Both the position numbers and the translations under genes were made by a program. Positions 6,135 through 12,391 of a DNA stretch of 12,391 nucleotides are shown piece by piece. Every line of letters starts with the position of its first letter. The first letter of the stretch is position 1. The DNA is from an uncultured Labedella sp. (GTDB lineage Bacteria; Actinomycetota; Actinomycetes; Actinomycetales; Microbacteriaceae): the NCBI GenBank assembly GCA_934636065.1, contig CAKTZW010000023.1, forward strand, positions 1 to 12,391, read 5' to 3'. Below the pieces are notes generated by a model. It had not been told where the DNA came from. It worked only from the letters and a program-made list of their open reading frames with translations, and did no database searches.

Positions 6135-7591
6135 GCCGCGCACGTCGCCTGCGCGTCGGCATCATCGGGTCCGGTTTCGGCGGGATCGCGCTCGCCGTGA
6201 AACTCACGCAGCGCACGTCGGCGGAGTTCACGATCTTCGAGCAGTCGGAGGGGCTCGGCGGCACGTGGTTCGAGAACCGGTACCCGGGGTGCGAGGTCGA
6301 CATCCCGTCGCACGCGTACTCGTTCTCGTTCATGAAGAAGGACTGGCCGCGGACGCACGCGACGCAGCCGGAACTGCTCGCCTACGCCGAGGAGGTCGTC
6401 GACCGGTTCGGTCTGCGACCGCACATCCGGCTCGGCACCCGCGTCGACGGAGTCGCCTGGAACGACGCGACGCGCACCTACACCCTCGAGACGGCGACGG
6501 GGGAGACGCACGAGTTCGACTTCGTCGTCTCCGCCGTCGGTCTCCTCAACGTCCCGCGGTTCCCGGCGTGGCCCGGCCTCGACGACTTCGAGGGCGTGAT
6601 GTTCCACACCTCCCGCTGGGAGCCGCAACACGACCTCGCGGGCAAGCGGGTCGCCGTGGTCGGGACGGGGTCGACGGCCGCCCAGGTGGTCCCGGCGATC
6701 GCGCCGACGGTCGGGGAACTGCTGGTCTACCAGCGCGAGCCCGGCTGGGTGGAGCCGAAGTTCGAGCGCGCCTTCACGCGTCGGGAGCGCTGGGTCTACC
6801 GCACCGTGCCGCTCGCCCAGCGCCTGCACCGCGCGTACCTCTTCTGGGTCGCCAATCGCCGCTTCAAGGCCAACGACGTGCACAGCGCGCGGCAGCGCGA
6901 GATGCGCGAGAAGTGCATCGCCTTCATCAACAGCAGCGTCCAGGACCCCGAGACGCGGGCGGCGCTCACCCCCGACTATCCGTGGGGCTGCAAGCGGCCG
7001 ATCGTGGCGTCGACCTACTACACGGCCTTCAACCGCGACAACGTCTCCCTCGTTCCGCACGAGGTCCAGCGCGTCACGCGGACCGGGATCGTCGACGCCA
7101 CGGGGACGGAACGGCCGGTCGACGTGCTCGTGCTCAGCACGGGCTTCCAACCCCAGGTCTTCCTGTCGTCGCTGCGCGTCACGGGGTCGGGCGGTCGCGA
7201 CCTCCACGAGCACCGGACGGAGCGCGCGAGCGCGTACCTCGGCATCACGGTGCCCCATTTCCCGAACTTCTTCATCCTCTACGGGCCCAACACGAACGGC
7301 GGGACATCGATCATCGCCCAGCTCGAACGGCAGGCCGAGGTCGCGGTCCGCTCGATCCGCCGGATCGAGCGGACGTCCCGCAACGTCGTCGACACCGATC
7401 CGACGGCCGAGCGGAACTGGGTGCGCTGGATCGATCGCCAGCTCGAGACGCACGCGAACGCGATGAGCGCCGGGTGCCACAACTACTACACGGTCGCGGG
7501 CGGCGCGAACGTGACCCAGTGGCCCCGCACCCACCTCGTGTACCTCCTCGTCACCCGGCTGTTCGCGGGGAGGGGATTGCGGTTCCGGTGA
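6131..7591 (+). CDS. Flavin-containing monooxygenase, Baeyer-Villiger type (NAD(P)H/FAD)
   Basis: This is a 486-residue cytosolic flavoprotein. The ATG at 6131 overlaps the cupin stop, with GGAG at 6120-6123. Domains in order: an FAD-binding Rossmann motif GSGFGG (13-18), the GGTWFENRYPGCEVDIPSHA block (43-62) characteristic of class B monooxygenases, the full Baeyer-Villiger fingerprint FxGxxxHxxxW as FEGVMFHTSRW (153-163), an NADPH-binding GTGSTA (178-183), and an LSTGF motif and FILYGPNTNGG segment in the C-terminal third. The family inserts one oxygen of O2 next to a carbonyl, turning ketones or aldehydes into esters or lactones, and some members oxidise sulfur or nitrogen. The length is close to EthA-like members and shorter than the roughly 540-residue cyclohexanone type. 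It is the last gene of the operon and points to a ketone or aldehyde substrate or intermediate. Confidence 0.93.
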   Translation: MSRARRLRVGIIGSGFGGIALAVKLTQRTSAEFTIFEQSEGLGGTWFENRYPGCEVDIPSHAYSFSFMKKDWPRTHATQPELLAYAEEVVDRFGLRPHIRLGTRVDGVAWNDATRTYTLETATGETHEFDFVVSAVGLLNVPRFPAWPGLDDFEGVMFHTSRWEPQHDLAGKRVAVVGTGSTAAQVVPAIAPTVGELLVYQREPGWVEPKFERAFTRRERWVYRTVPLAQRLHRAYLFWVANRRFKANDVHSARQREMREKCIAFINSSVQDPETRAALTPDYPWGCKRPIVASTYYTAFNRDNVSLVPHEVQRVTRTGIVDATGTERPVDVLVLSTGFQPQVFLSSLRVTGSGGRDLHEHRTERASAYLGITVPHFPNFFILYGPNTNGGTSIIAQLERQAEVAVRSIRRIERTSRNVVDTDPTAERNWVRWIDRQLETHANAMSAGCHNYYTVAGGANVTQWPRTHLVYLLVTRLFAGRGLRFR

Positions 7592-7604
7592 CGGCGGGCC
7601 GGTC

Positions 7605-8618
7605 TCAGCCCCTCGCCCACTCGACGAGCCGGTCCGCCGGCCACGTCGTGATGATGCGCTCGGCCGGGACACCGGCGCGCTCCGCCCGCTCGGCGCCGTA
7701 GCCCAGATAGTCGAGCTGTCCGGGCGCGTGCGCGTCGGTGTCGATGCTGAACAGGCATCCGGCGTCGATCGCGATGCGCAGGAGGTCGTCCGGCGGGTCC
7801 TGGCGCTCCGGCCGCGAGTTGATCTCGACGGCCACGTCGTGCTCCGCGCACGCAGCGAACACCGCCTCGGCGTCGAACTCGGACTGCGCTCGCGGCGCGC
7901 GCGGACCCGCCACGAGCCGACCGGTGCAGTGCCCGAGCACGTTCGTCCGCGGGGTCCGGATGGCGCCGAGCATGCGCTCCGTCATGGTCGCGCGGTCGGA
8001 GCGCAGCTTCGAGTGCACGCTCGCGACGACGACGTCGAGCCGGTCCAGCATCTCGGGGGACTGGTCGAGCTCGCCCGACTCGAGGATGTCGACCTCGATG
8101 CCCGAGAGCAGTCGGACGGGACCGCCCCGATCGTTCACCGCGGCGACGACGTCGAGCTGCTCCGTGAGGCGTTCGACGCTCAGCCCGTTCGCGATCGTGA
8201 GGTTCGGGGAGTGGTCGGTGAGGGCGAGATACTCCCGTCCGAGCAGTTCGGCGCCGTGCAGGAGCTGCTCGATCGTGGTGGTGCCGTCCGACCACTCGCT
8301 GTGTGCGTGCAGGTCGCCGCGCAACTGGGGGAGCAGTGCCGCGCCGCCCGTCGTCAGCGGTTCAGCGTTCCGCTCCCGCAGGTCGGCGAGGTAGGCGGGG
8401 ACCTCGCCGGCGACGGCCTGCGCGATCACCTCCGACGTCCGCCCCCCGATGCCCTTCAGCGTGGTCAGCCGACCGTCGCGAGAGCGCGCGGCGAGTTCGT
8501 CCTCCGTCAGCGTCGATACGGTGCGAGCGGCCGTGCGGAACGCCGCGACCTTGAACGACGGAGCGGAGGACCGCTCGAGCCAGAAACCGATCTCGTTGAG
8601 TGCGTCGACGGCGAGCAT
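7605..8618 (-). CDS. PHP-domain phosphoesterase with N-terminal PolX-like helix-hairpin-helix domain
   Basis: This is a 337-residue cytosolic protein. Residues 1-80 resemble the 8-kDa domain of bacterial DNA polymerase X, with a hairpin motif LTTLKGIGGRTSEVI (51-65). From residue 101 a full PHP domain follows: DLHAHSEWSDG (102-112), LTDHSPN (133-139), GIEVDIL (173-179), VASVHSKL (198-205), NVLGHC (226-231), EINSRPER (265-272) and IDTDAHAP (292-299). The trinuclear metal ligands therefore appear intact. PHP domains of PolX act as 3'-5' exonuclease or phosphoesterase, and related free-standing proteins are histidinol-phosphatase-like. The polymerase palm and fingers that would separate the two parts are absent. 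The frame stays open upstream to 8939, but conservation begins at the ATG at 8618 and a divergent gene occupies 8712-8891. It converges on the monooxygenase with 13 bases between stops. Confidence 0.88.
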   Translation of the reverse strand: MLAVDALNEIGFWLERSSAPSFKVAAFRTAARTVSTLTEDELAARSRDGRLTTLKGIGGRTSEVIAQAVAGEVPAYLADLRERNAEPLTTGGAALLPQLRGDLHAHSEWSDGTTTIEQLLHGAELLGREYLALTDHSPNLTIANGLSVERLTEQLDVVAAVNDRGGPVRLLSGIEVDILESGELDQSPEMLDRLDVVVASVHSKLRSDRATMTERMLGAIRTPRTNVLGHCTGRLVAGPRAPRAQSEFDAEAVFAACAEHDVAVEINSRPERQDPPDDLLRIAIDAGCLFSIDTDAHAPGQLDYLGYGAERAERAGVPAERIITTWPADRLVEWARG

Positions 8619-8624
8619 GTGCCC

Positions 8625-8630
8625 ATTCTG
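8625..8630 (-). promoter_or_regulatory. Candidate -10 box for a leaderless PHP gene transcript
   Basis: On the minus strand CAGAAT ends six bases before the ATG of the PHP gene. That spacing would put the transcription start at or next to the ATG. No good Shine-Dalgarno sequence precedes this start, which fits leaderless initiation. One mismatch to TAGAAT at the first base and no clear -35 keep this tentative. Confidence 0.35.
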
Positions 8631-8699
8631 CCCCGTGCCCCACGGCGCGCGATCATGCGGCACACCGCGCATCGTCCCGGGGATGTCGGTGGTGCGATC

Positions 8700-8705
8700 T
8701 AGCGT
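8700..8705 (+). promoter_or_regulatory. Candidate -10 box for a leaderless small-protein transcript
   Basis: TAGCGT (TANNNT type) ends six bases before the ATG at 8712, and no ribosome binding site lies between them. This is the pattern of leaderless transcripts common in actinobacteria. No convincing -35 element is seen about 17 bases upstream. Confidence 0.4.
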
Positions 8706-8711
8706 TGAGAC

Positions 8712-8891
8712 ATGGACATCAGGAATTGCCCCGAATGCGGCGAGGACACGATGAACGCCGGTCTCGCCTTCTGGCCCGGAATCGACGGCCCCGTCGATGT
8801 CACGCGCTGCGCGAGCGACGAGTGCGACTGGGTCGCCATCGACGAGGAGCTCGAGGTCACCGTCGTGACCACCCACGCCATCGCGGCGTGA
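8712..8891 (+). CDS. Small four-cysteine (zinc-ribbon-like) protein, 59 residues
   Basis: This is a short, complete ORF that starts at ATG 8712 and ends with TGA at 8889-8891. The sequence begins MDIRNCPECGEDTMNAGLAF. Cysteines sit at residues 6, 9, 33 and 38 as CPEC and CASDEC, separated by 23 residues, a spacing that could bind one zinc ion as a small zinc ribbon. The second half is acidic (WVAIDEELEV). Codon use is GC-rich at third positions, with a few AT-ending codons near the start. It is transcribed divergently from the PHP gene with 93 bases between starts. A TANNNT box six bases upstream suggests a leaderless message, and a strong hairpin follows at 8903-8921. I do not recognise a named family; a nucleic-acid or protein adaptor is possible. 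It is real by its cysteine pattern and flanking signals, with function unknown. Confidence 0.75.
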   Translation: MDIRNCPECGEDTMNAGLAFWPGIDGPVDVTRCASDECDWVAIDEELEVTVVTTHAIAA

Positions 8892-8902
8892 GCTGAGCCG
8901 CG

Positions 8903-8921
8903 GTTCCCTCGGGGAGGGAAC
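8903..8921. terminator. Perfect 8-bp hairpin after the small four-cysteine gene
   Basis: GTTCCCTC (8903-8910) pairs fully with GAGGGAAC (8914-8921) around a GGG loop, starting 11 bases after the stop codon. No T-run follows on the plus strand, so it would be a non-canonical, actinobacterial-style terminator or mRNA 3' stabiliser. Its right arm is shared with the larger palindrome at 8916-9017. Confidence 0.5.
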
Positions 8922-9017
8922 GGAGAGGTCCTCGGTCATGCTGTGCCTCCGGTCGTCGGATGCCGCACGGCTTCCGCCGCGACCTGCACGCCGGCTCCGA
9001 GGACCCTCCCCGTTCCC
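8916..9017. repeat. Long imperfect palindrome between two convergent genes
   Basis: The arms pair around a centre near 8966: 8916-8923 with 9010-9017 (8 bp), 8925-8926 with 9007-9008, 8927-8935 with 8997-9005 (9 bp), 8943-8946 with 8986-8989, 8951-8955 with 8980-8984, 8957-8960 with 8973-8976, and 8962-8964 with 8969-8971. That makes 35 base pairs in about 100 bases. The outer 19 pairs are broken only by one A-C mismatch and one bulged C, and a symmetric 7x7 internal loop follows. It fills the space between the small gene's stop (8891) and the reductase stop (9024). It could be a two-way terminator, a REP/MITE-like palindromic element or a structured RNA. Confidence 0.6.
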
Positions 9018-9023
9018 GTGCCG

Positions 9024-9896
9024 TCAGGACTCGACGAGCGACGCCTCGATCGTCGCGAGGTCCTCGGGCGTGAGCTCGAGCTCGGTGGCCTGAGCGCTGT
9101 CCGTGATCGATTCCGGACGCGACGCACCCGGGATCGGGACGACCGTCGGCGCGAGGGAGAGCTCCCACGCGAGGGTGACGCGGTGGGGGCTCACGCCGTG
9201 CGCCTCGGCCACCTCGGCGAACGCCGCGTGGTGCTCGGCCAGCTCTCCGGCGTTCGAGATGCCGCCGAGCGGGCTCCACGGCAGGAACGCGAGACCGAGC
9301 GCCGCCGAGTGCTCGAGCTCGGTCCGGCTCGAGAGGAACCGGGGCGAGAACTGGTTCTGGACGGAGACGAGCGAGCCGCCGAGGATGCCGTGCGCCTCGT
9401 CGATCTGCTCGACGGACGCGTTCGAGATGCCGGCGAGCGCGATGACGCCCTCGTCGAGGAGGTCCTGGAGGGCGCCGATCGAGTCGGCGTACGGAACCGC
9501 CGGGTCGGGTCGGTGGAACTGGTACAGCCCGATCGCGTCGCCGCCGAGTCGGGCGAGCGAGGCCTTCGCCGCCTCCTTGAGGTAGTCGGGGTGCCCGTTC
9601 TGCGTCCACGACCCGTCGCCGGGACGGAGATGGCCGCCCTTCGTGGCGACGAGCACATGGGAGGTGTCGCGACCGTAGCTCGCGAGGGCCTCGGCGATCA
9701 ACTCCTCGTTGTGTCCGACCTCACCGGCCTCGAGGTGGTAGGCGTCGGCGGTGTCGATGAACGTGACGCCGGCGTCGAGAGCGGCGTGGATCGTGGCGAT
9801 CGACCGCTCCCGGTCGGGACGGCCCTCGATCGACATCGGCATGCCGCCGAGGCCGATCGCGCTCACGGAGCGGTTTCCGATGGTACGAGTCTGCAT
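9024..9896 (-). CDS. Aldo/keto reductase (NADPH-dependent oxidoreductase)
   Basis: This is a 290-residue cytosolic (beta/alpha)8 barrel. The start ATG at 9896 is set by AAGGAGA on the minus strand (plus 9901-9907). The catalytic tetrad is present: D48 and Y53 in FIDTADAYH, K86 in VATKGG and H128 in LYQFHRP. The NADPH-binding region near the end reads VVPIPGASRPESITDSAQA. An internal PWSPLGG segment after FSPRF is typical of the family. It should reduce aldehydes or ketones to alcohols; the physiological substrate is not evident. It is a single-gene unit facing the small four-cysteine gene, with a palindromic element between the 3' ends. It diverges from a second, unrelated-subfamily reductase (10106) with 209 bases between starts. 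Confidence 0.92.
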   Translation of the reverse strand: MQTRTIGNRSVSAIGLGGMPMSIEGRPDRERSIATIHAALDAGVTFIDTADAYHLEAGEVGHNEELIAEALASYGRDTSHVLVATKGGHLRPGDGSWTQNGHPDYLKEAAKASLARLGGDAIGLYQFHRPDPAVPYADSIGALQDLLDEGVIALAGISNASVEQIDEAHGILGGSLVSVQNQFSPRFLSSRTELEHSAALGLAFLPWSPLGGISNAGELAEHHAAFAEVAEAHGVSPHRVTLAWELSLAPTVVPIPGASRPESITDSAQATELELTPEDLATIEASLVES

Positions 9897-10105
9897 GGGG
9901 TCTCCTTCTGACTGTCGGGTCCGACGTTAGCCGGGAGGCCGGTTCCGCGGAGGCCCTTTACAGCGCGGCCGGCGCGGGGCAAGGGGGACGCCCGATGTCG
10001 CCCCGGCTGGACGCCGGCCGAGCGTGACCAGCAGAGTAGGAGGAGACGACCGCGCGGACCGGCAGACGCTCCGCCGTTCGCGCTCATGACTCGGAAGGAC
10101 CACGA
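9897..10105. promoter_or_regulatory. Divergent promoter region between two aldo/keto reductase genes
   Basis: These 209 bases separate divergent starts. On the minus strand, TAACGT (plus 9924-9929) is a plausible -10 box for the 9896 gene, giving a short leader with AAGGAGA. On the plus strand GGAAGGA (10093-10099) is the ribosome site of the 10106 gene. I found no convincing plus-strand -10/-35 pair. GC-rich repeats (GGAGGCC twice, around 9934 and 9949) are present but short. Binding of a shared regulator is possible, but no clear operator is seen. Confidence 0.4.
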
Positions 10106-11152
<1,047 letters not shown>

Positions 11153-11153
11153 C

Positions 11154-11864
11154 ATGAGCGGCCGATCGATAGGGATGCGGGCGATCGGCGAGGCGATCGG
11201 AGTGCTCGTTCGCGGCGTCCGTCTCGTGCGGTCGCCGCGACCCATCCATCCCGTCGGCGTCGTCCTCGAGGGGACCGTCGAACCGATCGCGGGAGCGAGC
11301 GCGTCGAGCGGCATCGAGTGGATCGACGAACCGCGCCCCGGCGCCGTCGTCGGGCGGTTGTCGCGCGGCATCGGCACCCCGGTCCCGTTCCCCGACATCT
11401 GGGGCCTCGCGCTGCGCTTCCGCATCGACGAAACCGAGGCGGGCGACCTCCTCGTCTCGTCCGTCGGCAACCTCGGCGTCCCGTGGCGGTTCGTGCCGGT
11501 CGCGCGGCTGTCGCCGCACGGCGCCCGGTTCGCGACGGTCATGCCCTACCGGTCGCCGACCGGTCCCGTCCTCGTGGGGGCGCGAACCATCACGGGAGCA
11601 CCGGCATCGGCGTCGCCGGCCGGGGTCGCGATCGAACTGGGCCGAGCACCGTGGACGCTCCAGCTGATGTGGGCGACGCCGGGCGGGCGCTGGCACGCCT
11701 TCGCCACCGTCTCCGTCCGGGCGGCCGCGGCCGAGGGGCCCGGAGCGGTCGACCGATCCGACCTGCGGTTCGATCCGGTCCTCGCACCGCCGCCCGGCAC
11801 CGAGACCTATGGATGGACGCGAGCGCTGCGCGAGCCGGGCTACCGGGCGGCGCGCCGTCCCTGA
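11154..11864 (+). CDS. Catalase-fold-like protein of unknown function
   Basis: This is a 236-residue, probably soluble protein with no clear signal peptide. I chose the ATG at 11154, one base after the mgrA stop, over a GTG at 11130 that would overlap mgrA. VVGRLSRGIGTPVPFPDIWG (65-84) followed by LALRF and GDLLVSS (97-103) resembles the catalase core pattern FSTvxGxxGsxDtxRDxRGFAlKF...WDLvgnn. MPYRSPTGPVLVGAR (130-144) and a C-terminal FDPVLAPPPGTETYGWTRAL (206-225) recur in actinobacterial proteins of this kind, as I remember them. The family catalytic His and the haem-proximal Tyr motif RxFxY are not seen, so true catalase activity is unlikely. Pairing with a reactive-aldehyde reductase hints at a stress role. 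The 3' end overlaps the convergent PAP2 gene by 25 bases. The gene is real; the fold call is tentative. Confidence 0.6.
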   Translation: MSGRSIGMRAIGEAIGVLVRGVRLVRSPRPIHPVGVVLEGTVEPIAGASASSGIEWIDEPRPGAVVGRLSRGIGTPVPFPDIWGLALRFRIDETEAGDLLVSSVGNLGVPWRFVPVARLSPHGARFATVMPYRSPTGPVLVGARTITGAPASASPAGVAIELGRAPWTLQLMWATPGGRWHAFATVSVRAAAAEGPGAVDRSDLRFDPVLAPPPGTETYGWTRALREPGYRAARRP

Positions 11865-12391
11865 CCGCCGGGGGCCGCCTCGTCGGGCGCGATCCCGGCG
11901 GCGTCGCGTTCCCGCGTCGTGAGATAGAGCCGGTGCCCGGTGATGACGACGGCGAGCCACGCCGCCCCGAGGATCCACGCGGCGAGGACGTCGGTGAACC
12001 AGTGGTGGCCGAGGAAGACGCGGCTCGCTCCGATCGTGAGGACGAAGAGCACCGCGATCGTGATCGTCAGGACGCGCGCGACGACCGTCGACTGGCGCAG
12101 GATGAGCAGATACGCCACGATGCCCGCGATCACCGTCGCGTTGAGCGTGTGCCCGGAGGGGAACGACGGCGAGTGCTCGTACGGGGGCACGGCGTCCTCG
12201 AGCTCCGGACGAGCCCGCCCGATGAGCTCCTTGCCGGCGATCGTCATCAGGAGCGATCCGGCGCCCGCGGCCGTGATGAGGATGATCGGGGTCCAGGATC
12301 GACGACGGAGGGCGAGCACGATCATGACCGTGACGGCGAGGACCGGCATCCCGATGACGCCGCCGATGTCGGTGTACCCGGTCGCGAGGGC
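11840..12391 (-). CDS. PAP2-family membrane phosphatase (5' end outside window)
   Basis: The frame is open to the window edge, and 183 residues are visible, ending with TAG at 11840-11842. A methionine at 12349 is internal, because hydrophobic sequence continues upstream. The PAP2 (phosphatidic acid phosphatase type 2) site is complete: KELIGRARP (KX6RP), FPSGH, and SRVFLGHHWFTD (SRX5HX3D). At least four membrane helices flank them, and the C-terminus is a polar, probably cytoplasmic tail. Members dephosphorylate lipid phosphates such as phosphatidate, phosphatidylglycerol phosphate or undecaprenyl pyrophosphate, facing the outer side of the membrane; the lipid cannot be specified. It converges on the catalase-fold-like gene with a 25-base overlap of coding ends and no room for a separate terminator. 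Confidence 0.9.
   Translation of the reverse strand, partial: ALATGYTDIGGVIGMPVLAVTVMIVLALRRRSWTPIILITAAGAGSLLMTIAGKELIGRARPELEDAVPPYEHSPSFPSGHTLNATVIAGIVAYLLILRQSTVVARVLTITIAVLFVLTIGASRVFLGHHWFTDVLAAWILGAAWLAVVITGHRLYLTTRERDAAGIAPDEAAPGGQGRRAAR

Noticed and set aside
4068..6143. A 691-residue minus-strand ORF opposite DUF6282, aldolase and cupin genes
   Set aside because: It has Arg/Asp/Val-biased composition without motifs and is a shadow of three genes with intact active sites.
7592..7604. Terminator between the convergent monooxygenase and PHP genes
   Set aside because: Only 13 bases separate the stops, and no stem of useful length is present.
8303..8896. Plus-strand ORFs opposite the PHP gene
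   Set aside because: They are Arg-rich shadows that conflict with the PHP frame and the four-cysteine gene.
8619..8939. Upstream extension of the PHP protein by 107 residues
   Set aside because: The extension covers the divergent small gene and lacks family resemblance. The PolX-like domain starts right after the ATG at 8618.
9958..9963. TTTACA as a -35 box for mgrA, or its complement for the minus-strand reductase
   Set aside because: No -10-like hexamer lies 16-19 bases downstream on the plus strand, and on the minus strand the distance to TAACGT is about 27 bases.

Overview
The window comes from a high-GC Gram-positive bacterium, most likely an actinomycete. Third codon positions are almost all G or C, genes overlap by ATGA or GTGA, and two genes may be leaderless. 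Microbacteriaceae is a plausible family, but nothing in the sequence proves it.

Bases 1-7591 hold one plus-strand run of eight genes that reads as a catabolic operon, cut off at its 5' end by the window edge. In order: the tail of a DUF6282 metal-dependent hydrolase-like protein, a cysteine-free carboxymuconolactone-decarboxylase-like protein, an MFS organic-solute transporter, a long-form cyclase-family (PF04199) hydrolase, a complete second DUF6282 protein, an HpcH/HpaI-type aldolase with an intact active site, a two-domain cupin with a metal site only in its second half, and a flavin monooxygenase with the full Baeyer-Villiger fingerprint. They fall into four pairs, each joined by a 4-base start/stop overlap, with gaps of 75, 76 and 36 bases between pairs. 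The logic is uptake, oxygenation of a carbonyl compound, hydrolysis or ring opening, then retro-aldol cleavage. I cannot name the substrate and do not recognise the gene combination as a characterised pathway.

Bases 7605-9896 are housekeeping or accessory genes. A minus-strand protein resembles bacterial DNA polymerase X with the polymerase core missing (helix-hairpin-helix plus PHP). Diverging from it is a 59-residue four-cysteine protein. A minus-strand aldo/keto reductase converges on that small gene. Between the two convergent 3' ends lie a perfect 8-bp hairpin and, overlapping it, a roughly 100-base imperfect palindrome whose arms pair around one centre. The two cannot form fully at the same time.

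Bases 10106-12391 hold an MgrA/YghZ-type reductase, followed one base later by a catalase-fold-like protein of unknown function, and a convergent membrane PAP2 phosphatase cut by the right edge. The last two genes overlap tail to tail by 25 bases.

No tRNA, rRNA, CRISPR array, insertion sequence or phage gene was seen, and no gene-free stretch exceeds 209 bases.
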